A DNA stretch of 64,000 nt. Source: Karalla daura (lineage: Eukaryota > Chordata > Actinopteri > Chaetodontiformes > Leiognathidae). The stretch spans positions 5,178,036-5,242,035 of the forward strand of contig CM055191.1 of NCBI GenBank assembly GCA_029224185.1, in the 5' to 3' direction. A program made the position numbers and the translations under genes. Each line of letters opens with the position of its first letter. Positions within the stretch are counted from its first letter, which is position 1. This document shows positions 25,811 to 39,304 of the stretch, in pieces. Below the pieces are notes generated by a model. The model made no database searches and was not told the DNA's origin. It worked only from the letters and a program-made list of their open reading frames with translations.

Positions 25811-27486
25811 ATCAAAGCACGTGTTTGTCCCAGTCGATGGCATGCATTATATTGAAATGTATAAGATATATACTTTATATTTTGGTCTGGTTGCTGAGGA
25901 CAACTCAACCTCAAGTTAGATAGAAATTGCTACTTGCATCTGCTTGGGGGTTAGGCTTAGCTGCTGCTTCCTGTTGTTCTCAAAATTCAAGTTATTGAAG
26001 ATGACATGGACGTTGTTTTGACACAGCATCTCATTCTGTGCTCCCCGCTCTTTGCCATGTGTTCCGGAAAACCTGATAAATTAGTGACTGATTTGCAAAT
26101 CATGGAAAACATGACTTCCAAAAGATCATTTCATAGACAAGTTACAGCCATAGAGTGCACATCCTCTAAATGCAAAACATTGGGGAGTGCATCAGTGTAT
26201 GTCTTGACATCTTGTCTGTCAGTCTGTAGCAACTGCAAACATCCTGGACGATGTTTTCAAGAAAAGAACAAGAGCCTCGTCGCTCATTTCCAGCTGTATC
26301 TCTCGCCTCCTAAGAGGTGGTGGAGGTGCACGTTTTGGAAGTCTCTCATGCCCAGGAGTGTTTGCCAGTGTCTGGAGGTCTTGGCAGGCGTGTGTTCCCC
26401 AATGATTCTCCATTACGTCCCAATACAGGCAGGATGATGAGCCTTGCAGTGAAACCAGCGTCATTGACAGTGTGCCAACACAAATATTCCCATTGATGTT
26501 CATATGGCGAAGTCTCTCTCCACCGTACACTTTCCCAGTGACTCGCTCTGCATGTATGAATGAATGCATGTGTTTGTGTACATCACTCTCTTCGCCGTGG
26601 CACAGAAACACCGGGTGGTAGGCTGATTTATTCATGCGGTCCCAGGGAGGTTCGCACCTCCTCTTCCTCATTTGGCATGGTTTAGTATCCTGAGCACAGG
26701 CCTGTAGAGACCCGGGTCCGTGGGGGGGCCAAACATCCTGCAGATACACTGCCCCAGTCTACAACTGGTGGACACTCACAAATTACCCTGCTCTACATTT
26801 CATGTATATTCATGAGGAAAACGCGTCAAAACTTCTCAGAACAGACGAACGTGAGGCCGCCTTCGCTCTCCCAGATGTGAAGCCCCGGGAGCAGGTCCAG
26901 GTGGGACGTCGATCTGGCATGTGAGCGAGACAGAGAGAAATAAAAATATAACTCTCTCCACTGATTGTGATGTGAATCTATTTTGAGCCGCTATCATCAC
27001 AACTGAGCGTCACTGCAGAAATGTGGAAAAAAAAGAGGGGAGGTGGAAAAAAGATAGATACAGGACACAGAAGTTGCACTCGAATGAAACAGAACTTATT
27101 TATTTTTCCAGAGCAAGCTGAAAATTCCCAATCTATCTCCATGACTTCCTCCATCTCTGCTCTATTGTTTTTTCTTTCACTCCTACCACCCTCTTTCCTC
27201 TCTCTCTTTCTCTCTCTCTCTCCGTCTCTGTGGCTGTGTCTGTTCTTTATTTACACCTCTCCCCGTCTCTCTGCAGTGGCTCAGGGAGCGGTAACAGAAG
27301 TGTCACTTGTCATTATTGGTCTAATTCAGTAATCCGTCATCGTGCACTCACTGTATGCAGCGCATTATACGCCGGCACAGCAGGTGTACTACGCACCGAG
27401 GTGGAGATTCGATTTGACACGCACACACACAAGCGAGAGGGCCGACGGGGGCCGGGGCAGACGGGTACACAGTGTGTGTGTGTGCT

Positions 27487-27520
<34 letters not shown>

Positions 27521-30500
27521 AGAGAGTATGAGAGGGAAACACAAATAGAGAGATTGAATTTTTTGTGTACGTGTGTGCATGTGTGTGTGATTGCGCATAT
27601 CAGCTCAATAGAAATGCAACAGTCCAAAAGGTCTGTGTAATGGGAAGAGACTGAGATGATATTAAACGGAGGCAGAACAGACATTAGGAAGTAAATATGG
27701 AAGCAGAAAAGGTGATCATTTGAAGAGAAAAAAGAAAAGCAAACAACATCCCGCGGTGTATCACGCAGGCTTTATATCCGTCCATTTAGAATCTGCGCTC
27801 GTTGGACTCCGAGTTCACGGGGTGTCTTGTTTGTATTTTGAATGTTTTTCTCAACTTCAAAGTTTGTGTTCATCTGTGTGCCGAGTGTGTCTTCATGACC
27901 CTAAGGTCCATGTAACCCAGTCAACAACCGGTAAGGAATATAAAACTGAAAAACGAGGTTTCACCACAATCCAATGGACTGCCAAGCAAGAGCTGCTAAA
28001 ATGGCTTCAGGATGATTCAGAATCAGTTCTCTGGAACCTCAGGGCAAAACATTATATGTACCACTACAGTTTTATAGCATTGATTACTGTATCTTCTTGA
28101 AATGGAGTTCTAGAAATGATGACACAGTCGCTTAATGTGGTGTTTTGACAATAATTTAAAAGATCCATTTAAACTTAGCAATTCATAGCTCTGTGTTTAT
28201 TTTGTTTTCAGGTCTTATTAGGCCACATTTCATTACTTTGTCTCTGACACTTAAGCCTTTGCTTGACAGCAATAATAGAAAAAAAGTCATCCCATGCATG
28301 CAACCAAATGGACGTTGAGTTGGTATGGTCAGCAGCCTAAACCCTTAAGCCTTGTGTACGCCCCCACATTCTGTTCTTAGATCATCTGGACTCATTGTCC
28401 ACCTTAATAGCAACGGACCTAAGGAAAGGACATTTGGAAAATAATAACAGACAACCTGAAGGGATGTAACCGGACTTACAGTACAAGTGTTCCAGGTGTC
28501 AGCCAAGCATTATCTCCATACTCTCTCATCTGTCTACACAGCATCAGCCCTGCCAGGTTTTATCTAACTCATCCTCCTGTGGTAGATTATCCACAAACAG
28601 ATCCAAACTAAGTCTCCCAAGCTGTATATCGTAATCTTTGCTCTATGATCCACCGTAATTGGCCGTCAAACTGAAGACCTTTGACTTTAACATGAGATTA
28701 CAATGGCTATGTTGAGGTTAAGTAAGTGCGGGAGCGATGAATCAGGTAGTCACCCCAGATTTGTTTATTTATGTAAATATATGTGTATGATGAGAAGGAA
28801 TTGTGTTGCACTGCGTAGCTTTATAGTTAGGTTCGCTGCTATGAGCCATTAGCATCAGTGCAGCCTCTTCAGTCTCATCTCTGTCTCCAGGACAACAGAG
28901 TGACTGTCCTCTTTATGTGATCTTATTTGGAGTCCTAATTACCTGTCCTGATGTCACCTGGATGATTGGCTCCATTCGAAAGCTGCCATTTTGTCACTCG
29001 TGGCTGCTGAAGGCCACAACGCTAATTCACCATCAATATCTGGAAGTACAGCCAAGCAGGGCTCGTAGTTTGTCCTCCATTATTAATGACAGACGGAGAT
29101 GCAGCTCCTCTCTCTCTCTCTCTCTGACACTCTTAAAGGTCAACACAGAGCAAGTTTGGAGTTCAACAAAGCTGAAAATTTCCTCCATGTCACACAGCAT
29201 CGATCACGTGCATGAAAATGGTTGCACAATAAAACAGTATAAAAGATAACACTTCCTGTCTTCTTCCTATCCACTTTCTTCCAATTATGGCATGTCGCCA
29301 CCACTGGTTTCCCAAAATGGCGGCTCAGTAGTGACTCTGAAGTGCACAGCCTCTGTGGTCTTACCTCCCCAACGGTCCCAGATGATGCCATCTGCACTGC
29401 GGGATTGTACGTTTTACCCCCCGCACTCCCCCCCACCCCAGTCTGAAGCAGTGTGAGTGGGATGGAGGGGTTTAAGGTTCCTGATGGTAGGGCTTCCCCT
29501 TCTCTTTTTATCAATGGCAATTTGTATGTGAGTGCTCACCTCCGTGGTCCCAGCGGGCACGGCGGATTTCATCAAGTTCTTAACCCCACAAGGCTGCAAA
29601 TCCAGTTACCACTGTAAGTGTTTTAAACTGTTTAAACTATCAAAAATGCTGCATGTCGAGTCCCAGGCTGCGAGCGAGTCACGCCCGGCCCACGTTGGAC
29701 TTTATGAGTCTAACTGCGTTTTTGCTCTTATTTTATTTTTGCTTCATATCACACCTGCCATTTCCACCGGCTCATCACACTGCAGCTCCAAGGCTGCTCC
29801 AAGGGGGATTCAGGACAATTGTTTTGTGAGAGTCACTTGTTTTTACTGTTGACTTTTATTGATTTATTTTCATTGTTCCTCCTTTCATTAACAACAAGTT
29901 AGCAAAATTTAAGACCCTTGATGTGATTTGACTATGTTCTCCAACTTTTTATCTTAGGTCCTGCGTCATAGAAGCAGATACAAATGGTTGGAATTGCATT
30001 ATAGTCTAAAAATAATTAGTATATGGTAATACTAATATTCATAACTCACCTAAATAAATGCCTTCCTCTTACCGCAGTCCCTTTGTAATTAACTCCATTA
30101 GCATAATGAACTGGTTTCAGAGAAACTTAAAACAACCGTTGTTTTATATCCTCAAGACAATGTTTCACAGTTCAAATGAGAGCGCGGGTCAATTACAGCA
30201 AGAAGAAAGAGTCAGATAAATGATTTAATGAGAGAAGCCTTGAGGCTCGCTCAGATAAACCAAACACCATAAGTGAAACTTTACTCTCAATATACACTTT
30301 GCTCATTTCAAAGGAAAAGTCAAAGACACTAATTCATCATGCCATTCTTTCACTTTTTCATGAGCCCTCATCTTCCCAAATTTGACCGGCTGGTCCTCAT
30401 TAAACCAACCTGTTGGTCTTTCAGTAGAGAAAGACATGAGGCAGAATTAGCCTTTTCTTTTGTTTTGTACTTGAGGTATTTTTGAAAAATAGAGGAACCT

Positions 30501-32350
30501 GTTGGTAACTTATCAAGTTCTAATCATGCTCAAATTTGGCAATTTGGACACAGAGAGAATAAGGTATTAATTTGAAGCAACTACTGTGCTCAAAATGGAC
30601 CAAATATTGTCTGGCTCTAGGACAATGGGTGACCTACTTCCATGCAGACATAACTGTATTGAGAAAAACTATAATCCATAATATCAAGATGTTCTGCTGG
30701 TGGGGAAACATTAGCTTACTAATTGATACTTGCGTCTACAGAAAGAAAGAGAGCGGGAATTGATTTTACTGATGATGATCACTGACTGGAGGTTTATTTT
30801 CCATTATATGATGAGAGGCCGTCGATACGGCTCAATAACCCTCCACCTCCCTCGTCGGGCTCCCGCCTCCCTGTGTCCATCCCATACTACCTATGGGCCT
30901 GATGATTAGCCCATATTAGTAGCCCTTATTAATAGACTGATAGATCAGCTGCTCCAGTTGACACCGTTCAGAAGAGCTAGAATGACACCGAAAAACATCA
31001 TCACAACCTTACATACACATTTCAGATATGAAATTGGTGAAAACAGGTGAATCTAAAACAGAGACAGTATTCAATGTGAAATAATTTGTAAACACCCGCC
31101 TCTACCCAGGGATGCAGCTAACACACAGGACTGCGAGTTTGGAGCGGTTTTGCGAGGTTTCTGATGAAACGACTTTCTTTGCCTCTGGTTCTTCCTCAAT
31201 ATCTGATTCTGGGTCAAACATATTGGGCTGGAAGTAGTACCAGAAATAGCTGCTAAGTTCTGCTGTAGCGTAAAGTCACATGATCATTTATGTGAGTGGC
31301 CACCAAGACAGCTAAGCAGTGTAAACCCTGTATGTGTGGTTCCCACCAAATGTGAAATAAAGCTGTGCAGAAATGGAAGTTAATGTCCCCACTTAGCTTC
31401 TATGATAAAACCCAGGGAATATGGATGATTCCTCCATTCAACTATTCTGTCTTTTCAACCACCTTTCTTTAAAATCGGCTTGTAAATATGTACAACATAA
31501 TATGTGCTATTACAAGAAAAGGGTTTGTGCAAAGGAGGGGAGAGAAAAGAGTTGCAGGGAAGTAACAAAGTTGAAAAGAGGGAGGAGGAGGGATGCAGGG
31601 AAGGAACGAAGGAAGGAAAGTGTTTGAATTATTATCCTGTATATGCCTGAGTGGACATGAGACAGAAAGCATGGGGGGCGATATGGTGAGTTGTGGAAGA
31701 AAAGATGAGAGGTGAGCCTGAAGGAGAGGGAGGGAGAGAGAGGAGGAGAGAGAGTGCGCAGGGAGGGCTGATGATGAATGGATGGAGAGCAGGGATGAGA
31801 GACAGAGCAGCATGAAAGAGTATATGCGGTGCGTGGTCCCGCTCCGAGGATGATGAAACGTTAATTAAAGTAAACGAGCTACCTGAGCTCCCTGGCTCAC
31901 CCCCTGTCACCCTCTGTCAGGAGACAGGGGGGAGGAGGAGGAGGTGGAAGAGGAAGAGGAGGAGGAGAGGGTGGAGAGGTGGGGGGAAATTTAACTGAAC
32001 AGGAGAGAAGTTGGATAATCCAGCTGCGGCTTTAGTTCAAGGTTGATCGCTGTCACAGCCTCACCTGCAGACCAGGCAGCAATTACCAGGGGGTCAAATC
32101 CCCCTGTACCCAGGACCGTAACCAGGGTTTACAAATGACTCAAGTTTGTTTTTGTTTTTTTTTTACTTAATGTACATTGTATTTAAGACATTTTAGAGCA
32201 GAATCCATAGTCAATTGATGCCTAAAGATAGGATGTCTAATTAATTATCTTCACCAGCGACATGCTCCTATATGGAATCTGTTTGTTTATTTATAGTAAA
32301 TTAATAGTTTGGAGCAGACCAGCTCCAATAATAAATGTCCTGAGAGTACA

Positions 32351-32390
32351 TTGTTATGAACTGGTACAGTAAATAAAGCTGAACTGACTT
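32351..32390 (+). mobile_element. Retroelement 3' tail scrap
   Basis: TTGTTATGAACTGGTACAG followed by TAAATAAAGCTGAACTGA matches the tail at 25599-25640 in all but a few bases. It is short, so the assignment is tentative. Confidence 0.45.
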
Positions 32391-32810
32391 AATTAAGCAT
32401 AAATAAATAGGGTCAGCTATGACCTTGTAGCATTAATGGATCCCGTATGAATCTTTTCAAAGTAAAAGCTGTTACTAGTTTATCATTCGTATATACATAC
32501 TGTCACAATAACTGTCTAAGCTATAAAGCCTTAAAGTCCCATCATTCGACATATTTTATCATGTGTGTACAAGATACTCAAAGTGTGCATGTCTAAGGAC
32601 ATCAAATGCTCAAAATGCTGCATTCATAGTAATGATTTCGTACCCAAAGAGTAATAATAAGAATAGGTGTATACAAGATAATAACTATACAGATATGATC
32701 AGAGAGGCATGCTAATGTTGTGGTTGATGAAGTTATATTGCTGCTGTGTTTTCCATACTGTTCTTGGATATATTAGAGGAACAAGAAAGTTTCTGAGGTC
32801 CAGACCTCGC

Positions 32811-32818
32811 TGACGTCA
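32811..32818. promoter_or_regulatory. Palindromic CRE (TGACGTCA)
   Basis: An exact cAMP-response element consensus in unique sequence. A second exact copy is at 34423-34430. No transcript start is evident beside either. Confidence 0.3.
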
Positions 32819-32982
32819 TCGCATGCCCGAAAATGCGTCTGTATTAAAAATATTTCTTTTGCCCTCTTTTGGACTTGTAAGACCATGTTTATATACGTGT
32901 AGCGGAGATTCTTGTAGTATTCTTGTGTCGTCGAAGTGTTTCTTGCTGAAGATCCAGCGCTAACTTAAATGGAGAGAGAGAC

Positions 32983-32993
<11 letters not shown>

Positions 32994-33027
<34 letters not shown>
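32994..33027 (+). repeat. (GA)n microsatellite
   Basis: A perfect AG run of 34 bp, preceded by a shorter run interrupted by CAT. Confidence 0.9.
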
Positions 33028-33028
<1 letters not shown>

Positions 33029-33606
33029 GCTCCCAAAAACGCCGGATGCACGCAAAACGTGCACTATCACAATAATCGCTAAACACATTTTTAGGTTGGA
33101 AAAACAACAGTATCCGTATAATCCCCCCAAATTTCCCCCGCTGTGTTTCTGCTTTTATTTTTATTTCAACAAAATAAAAGCCCGATTTTCCCGTTTCGGT
33201 TCACGCTGTGTGTTTTTTTCCTACTAAGATCACCTTTGTTTCTTTTTTAATGCTCATATTCATTCAATTAATCTGGCCTCTAATTCGTTTATATATTTAT
33301 TTACTCGATCTCGCCATCACTCTCTCCTTTTTTTCATCTCTCTCCAACGATTATCCTGGCGTCTAATTAGAAATCGATGCAGCTGGGCCGGCGGGTATTT
33401 GCAATGTGTTTGTGGACGTAGAGAACAATTCCCCGGACAGAGAAAGACTGAGAGAAGAAAGGGAGAGGAAGAGGAAACGCTACACTACACTGCACTGCAC
33501 ACACACACACACGCACACACACACACACACACGCACACTGACAACCGACTTTACTGCTCGCAGCTATTCTTCTTTGTAAAAGAGAAGAAGCACGCTAAGT
33601 TAGAAT

Positions 33607-33637
33607 AAAAAGAAAGAAAGAAAGAAAGAAAGAAAGG
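33607..33637 (+). repeat. (AAAG)n microsatellite
   Basis: About seven AAAG units. An AC run at 33499-33534 lies just upstream. Confidence 0.9.
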
Positions 33638-34001
33638 GAGAGACAGAGGGTTTAAGGAAAGGAAAAATGAAAAGAAGATCATTTTTTAACGACTGACGCC
33701 AGGGATTTGTGCAGAATTGTTGAGGAGTGTTTCCCCGTCTTTTAGGAAAGCAAACAAATGTAAGAGGGAAAAAAAAGAGAAAAACGCACTTTGCAACTGG
33801 GATGGCCTGCATCTCACCCCCAGCACCTCAGCTCTTACATGCAATGAAATACAGTAATTATACAGAAATTATTATTATTGATTTTTCATTATTGTTATTA
33901 TCATTAAATTATTATTTAATTTTGAAAACATGCAGAGAAAATATTTTTAAAGATGATTGAAGTTAATTTTTCCTCCCTAAAAAAAGATGGAAAATCTCCT
34001 C

Positions 34002-34032
<31 letters not shown>

Positions 34033-34991
34033 CTGTCTGTCCATCCATCTAATAGATATTACTACATCTGACAGTCTTTGCACTAAACCTACTACTTCAT
34101 TATTCTAATACTCAGTTTGCACCAGAGAGTGGTTTGGAGATGTCATCTCTGTGCTTTGGACACTTGTGAATCTTGTATTACTGCAAAGTAAAGTTCACTT
34201 CCATCCAGTAATGTCAGTGTGTGACAGAATTATACAAAAACAAACCCATTTTTTTCAAAAAACGAACCCCAATTTTTGCTAATATCATCACACCATAGAT
34301 AGATAAACAGATAGATAGATACATAATTAGATGGCAAATTGCACTATGCAAAACTGTGACCGTGCTGCTCAATTGTCTTGACTGTTATCATCTTCATCCT
34401 CGTCCTCCTCTTCCTCACAGCCTGACGTCACCCTCAGGTGTCGCCTCCTCCTCCTCCTCTATGTTGCATCCCGCGGAGACAGGTCGGTGTATAGAAGCGA
34501 CGGGTTTAGCACCATTACCGGAGCAGAATCGAAGCTAACTGGATTAGAGGCAGCCGTGGAAAAAAAAGAGAAAAAAAAAGAGAAAGTGATCCAAGCAAGT
34601 GAAAAAAAAGGAGAAGAGATGTAAGGAATGAGAGCCCCGCACTTTTATTAGTTCAGCTTTACACCACGGTGTGTTTACCGTCTGTGCTCCATGCTTTATT
34701 GGCTCTCGCCCCCATAATCTGTTTTCCAGCCTCTGTTTTCTGTGTTCATCATCCCAAACGAGATGCACAATCTCTTGCTCTCTCTCTCTCTCCATCTGTG
34801 TGTGTGTGTGTGTGTGTGTGTGACTCTCCCAGTCAGGAAGTGTCATATCGGGAAATGCAGTGTTGGACTGTCACCCCCCTCTGCCTGATGAGGAAGACTG
34901 AATAACTTGCTTTTTTGCTTTTTCGTTGTTGCTTCACATTTCGTCAACCCCTGTGATGCTTTACTTGTGCCAAAACTATCATTCTGGGCTC

Positions 34992-34993
<2 letters not shown>

Positions 34994-35089
<96 letters not shown>
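34994..35089 (+). repeat. (GT)48 microsatellite
   Basis: 96 bp of uninterrupted TG/GT. Long pure dinucleotide runs of this kind are highly mutable. Confidence 0.95.
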
Positions 35090-35090
<1 letters not shown>

Positions 35091-37174
35091 ATGTCTTTGT
35101 TGCCCAGTGCAGTGTAAGTCATATTTGAGCTCCATCCTTGCATTTTCTGTCAGTCTGTCTTTCCATCTTTGCACGCTCATTAAACGTCCCTCACACACAC
35201 ACACACACATACACACACACTCTCTCTCTCTCTTCACTCTCTCTTTCTCTCTCTCTCTCTCTCTGAGTCTCCCTCTCTCCTTCTTCTCCTTCTTCTTCCT
35301 CCGCGCCTCACGCTCCCCTTGCCCGTGGCTATATGATCGTGAAAAATGTGTTTACAAAACTCGCTCTCTCGCAGATCAAACCGTACGGACGAATCAAAGA
35401 CTTTGGAGAGAGAGGCAGAGAAAAAGAGGCGGCTGCAGAGAGAGAGAGAGAAAGAGAGAGAGAGAGGGAGAGAGAGGGAGTGAAGGGGTACGAGCAGAGG
35501 GTGTGTAGAGGCCTTATAATTTTAAAATTCTCTGTGTGTTATTCTCTTTTTTCCCCCCTCCTCATGTGCAAGTGTGTGTGTGTCTGTGTGTGTATGTCTG
35601 CCTGCATCTCCTTTGGTAATACAATATCTTTAAGGCCCCCAAAACAACTATCTGTGTCTCACAGTTAAACATGAGATAATGCAATATTGATGTCTCCTTG
35701 TCTTTGCTATAACGCAATACTGGGACCATTCTGGCTGGACACGCTAACCTGGGCCGATAGTGCCCTTGCACTTAAAAGAATTACTGCGATCCTGTAATAA
35801 ATTTTAGAGGGATGCTACACAAATATCAAGTCCCCGAAGGAACAGAGGGAGGCTAGTGAAACCATAAGAGTTTTAAAAAATACTCCCACAGCAGCATCAG
35901 GTCTCCTTTCAGACGGCATGAAACAACACAGTCCAGTGTTGGACACACTTATTATTGCCTCAGCCTCTGTCTCAGTAAAGGTTGATGGACTGTGTAAACA
36001 TCAGGGATGCCAATAGAAATGAGGGCAGGATTTTAGTGTTACACCCCTGGCAACCATTCTGTATGTTGTCCATGTTATAATTTTAAGGGGAAACCAAACA
36101 AAACAAAACCAAAGAGACAATTTGAGAATCTGAAGATGCTCAGATGTTGGCGGCAGCTATTTTACAAGGTGTACTCTGTTAAATTCACAAACAGGCGTTC
36201 AGAGATGTCATTTAGATGTTTCTTGTCGTGTAATTTGATCACTCTTGGCAGGTTGGGGACGTTTATCTTTTCAAAAGAGACGTCTGCTGCTACCGTTTGT
36301 GTTTATGATGGAGGTGAAATGGCCTCGTGTGCTGTAATAATCAGAGGAGGACATAAAAAAGACAAACAGTGGACACAGGACGGGGAGAGTAGAAAAGCTG
36401 AAGAAGGGGTAAAAGGGTGATGGAGAGGAGGAGAGCTGGGGAGGAGGAGACGGAGGGGGTAGACAGACAGGCAGGGGGAGCGATTATAGCAGGGTTTATG
36501 TATGAGCTATTGATTGAGTCGGTGGTGACTTCTTGAGTGGTTAATTCGGGAAGTGAGAGCGATAGAGAGAGTAACTCTACTAGAAGAGGGAGGGGTGAAT
36601 GGGGAGGAGGGGGGGGGTCAGGGGAGAGATAGAGAGCGCGTGATGAGGATGAGTAGAGGCGGAGAGGGAGGAGTGCATTTCCTCAGGTAAAAGTGTGGAA
36701 AACAAGACACCATTTTGCAGAGAATTATGCTGTGGTTCTCTAGTCACTTGCAATGGCCCCATTAACCCCTGTGCTGTGTTGAAATTTGCTTATTTTGTTG
36801 TTATTTTCTCTGTATTTAAGTTGATATTTCATCTAAACGCACTGCTGCATGTGCAATACTAACACTCCTATTTTTCTAAATATCCTGAAAGTCCTTCCCA
36901 ATGCCACAAACCTGTGATTAAATATTGATAAGCAGAATAAGTCATAAAACCTTCAGATTACACCAGACAAGGACATGTTTTACACTTGGAATAGGCTTTG
37001 CACAAACACAGATATTCTGTTTGTTTCGCTTAACTCTGAATGTGCATTCATCATTATGTGTTTTTTTTTGAGGGGGCAATTAGATACCAGAGAAGGGAGA
37101 AGACTGGGCAAAACTCACTTTTGAGAAGTTTGGGGTACAATAATTATCACAGAAATTGTATGTACACTTGTTTT

Positions 37175-37227
37175 TTATAGCAGGACACACACCCTGGTTC
37201 CTGGCAGTTCTGTGTGGAGTTTACACG

Positions 37228-37297
<70 letters not shown>

Positions 37298-37420
37298 CTC
37301 TCACAGTCCAAAAACATGCATAAAGGTGTGAATGGTGTCTACTCACTATATGAGCCCTGCAACACCACTGGATATAAAGTGGGTGAGATAATAGGTGAAT
37401 GGATGTTTTTTAGCTACAGG
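37175..37420. mobile_element. Dispersed-repeat fragment interrupted by (GT)33
   Basis: CTGGTTCCTGGCAG, TGTGTGGAGTTTACACGTTCT, CAGTCCAAAAACATGCAT and GGGTGAGATAATAGGTGAATGGATG follow the reverse-complement order of the repeat at 2040. The GT microsatellite (37231-37296) expanded within it, where intact copies read GTTCTCCCCGTG. Confidence 0.6.
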
Positions 37421-37635
37421 ACTACAGAACTAATGTGTTTTTTGGTTTTTTTGCAGACTAAATATATAGATCAGTTCAGGAGCAAAAGTATCTGGTAAAG
37501 TGGTAAACTTGAAATATGCACAAGACATAGACAACATCATCAACATAATATGAGGGAACTGCCTAGTACTTTGCAACCTGCTCTTTTTCAGACATTGCCA
37601 CCACCTCCCCTCCCTTCTCTCCCTTCTCTCCCCTG

Positions 37636-37686
<51 letters not shown>

Positions 37687-37849
37687 CACACACACACACA
37701 CACACACACACCACTTCCCTCTCTATAGGCGTGAAGTCGAGCCCATAGGACACTCATCTGCTCCCTGGAAACAACAGATGGTTTCCTTGTTCTCACTGTA
37801 TCACCTTGTCTGAGGAAGTCAAAATCAAGAGCGGCAACTAGGGGACTAG

Positions 37850-37899
37850 GAGGCAAGGTGGCGCGTGCGTTGGGGTGCATGCGCGTGCGCCAAAGGGAC

Positions 37900-37961
<62 letters not shown>

Positions 37962-38389
37962 GTGTGGCCGCTGAAAGAGCCTATAGATGGATTGATCATT
38001 AGTGTCTAATGCATATAGTTTCGTTAGTGATGCATCTCTGGTTTGTTTCCCGGAGTCAAATTCCTAAAAGCCGTGCGCGTGCGTGCGGGCTACGTGGGGG
38101 CCCCCTGCGTGACTGTGCGTGCGTGCGTGCGCGTGTGAAGGTCAGCTCGCCGGCGCAGTTTCTTTTCCTATGTCTCTTCCCTCTCGCGCAGGTTTTGATC
38201 TCTCAGCCGCGAGATCAAAGGCGCTCTCTGGCTATTAGTCAGCGCGAGCCATTGATCCCTCATCGATCCACGCGAGACACAGCCGCCCCGTGAACACCGC
38301 GCGAGGCTCCCCAAAGCTCCTCCCGCGCGTCCGGAGAGAGAGAGAGAGAGAGAGAGACGGAGAGAGAAGGAGAGAGGGAGAGGTGGAGC

Positions 38390-38474
<85 letters not shown>

Positions 38475-38880
38475 GTGTGTGTGTTTCTACTGGAGCCAAA
38501 CTCGAGCTTTTTCTTTGCCGCGGGACATGAAACAATGAGGCTCGAGCCGGTTTTAATAAAGCGCGCTTTCCCTCCTTTCAACTCTGGCGCGAGGCGGACG
38601 AGCCGGCAGCGGAGAACGATCGATAATTAATGACGATGAATAATTTAACCCTATCGATTGATACTTTTTTCTCCATCCTTTTTTCCCCTTCTTTTCCTTA
38701 TTTTCTTAAGGCCGCCGTCTTAATACCGCATCACGCGCTCGCACCCTCATCTCCACGCCGCTCAAAAAACTTGTTGGAGTTGTTGGAGCCGTCCACCTCG
38801 CAGCCGAGTCAAGTCTCCTCATCCATCAGGAAGCTGCTACGACCTGTGCCTCGGCATCATTAAAACGTCTGTGCATCAGG
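37850..38880. promoter_or_regulatory. CpG-rich block, possible promoter
   Basis: Apart from two GT microsatellites (37901-37967, 38392-38484) the block has many CG dinucleotides, especially 38060-38340 and 38500-38620. A pyrimidine tract ending TTATTTTCTTAAG at about 38710 could be an acceptor. It could be the promoter of the erfl3-like gene 7 kb downstream. No transcript start or donor can be fixed. Confidence 0.3.
38392..38484 (+). repeat. (GT)n microsatellite, about 93 bp
   Basis: A near-perfect GT run with one GC interruption at 38469-38470, preceded by GA runs at 38334-38356. Confidence 0.95.
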
Positions 38881-39029
38881 ATGAAACTGGCCTTAAAAGG
38901 ATCAGACCCGGGATATACTGTGCTTGTCATGTTGTCAGTGCATTTAGCCCAATTAAAACACTTGAGACAACAATGGATTAATCCAGCGAGTCCGTACCTT
39001 TGCTCTGCTGGAGCATATCCCCAGTTTAC

Positions 39030-39215
39030 ACAGGTGAAGGCAGGTGAATACGCCCTGGACGGGTCTCCAGTCCATCTCAGGGCACACACACCCTTCCCTA
39101 GAGGCTCCAGGCGACCTTCTTGCATGTTTTTGGACTTTGGGAGGAAACCGGAGAAACCCAGAGAAAACACAACTCTCAGCCCTCCTGCTGTGAGGCAACA
39201 GCACTAACCCAGACA
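39030..39215. mobile_element. Dispersed-repeat copy, same orientation as 2040
   Basis: ACGCCCTGGACGGGTCTCCAG, CTTGCATGTTTTTGGACTTTG, GGAAACCGGAGAAACCCAG and CTGCTGTGAGGCAACAGCAC are close to the common teleost form. This is the best preserved copy in the window. Confidence 0.7.
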
Positions 39216-39304
39216 TCTTTCGCAGCTACACAAGGTGACTTCACCTAACACCTTTATATATTGATTACAGAGGCCACTCATCCAGCATAGATATAGCATC
39301 TGGC

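Larger units (their letters stand above)
25171..32990. other. Non-coding stretch
   Basis: No supported gene. It includes repeat scraps at 25599-25810 and 32351-32390, a GT run at 27475-27517, a purine-rich stretch at 31530-31990, a YY1-like AAAATGGCGGC at 29314-29324, and a CRE at 32811-32818. Unique TAAT-containing stretches at 26770-26920 and 30780-30960 are candidate regulatory sequence. Confidence 0.5.
33028..37849. other. Microsatellite-dense non-coding stretch
   Basis: No supported gene. It holds GT runs (34004-34032, 34797-34821, 34994-35089, 37231-37296), CT/GA runs (35221-35265, 35440-35475, 37641-37684), an AC run (37685-37711), the CRE at 34423-34430, and a purine-rich tract at 36340-36700. 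AT-rich homeodomain-like cores lie at 33240-33400. Confidence 0.6.

Noticed and set aside
29314..29324. YY1 motif AAAATGGCGGC as a promoter mark
   Set aside because: An isolated motif in sequence without CpG enrichment, splice donor or start signals. Kept only as a note.
6487..38484. Regular (GT)n/(AC)n arrays as CRISPR-like repeats
   Set aside because: They are simple dinucleotide microsatellites without spacers, and the genome is vertebrate.
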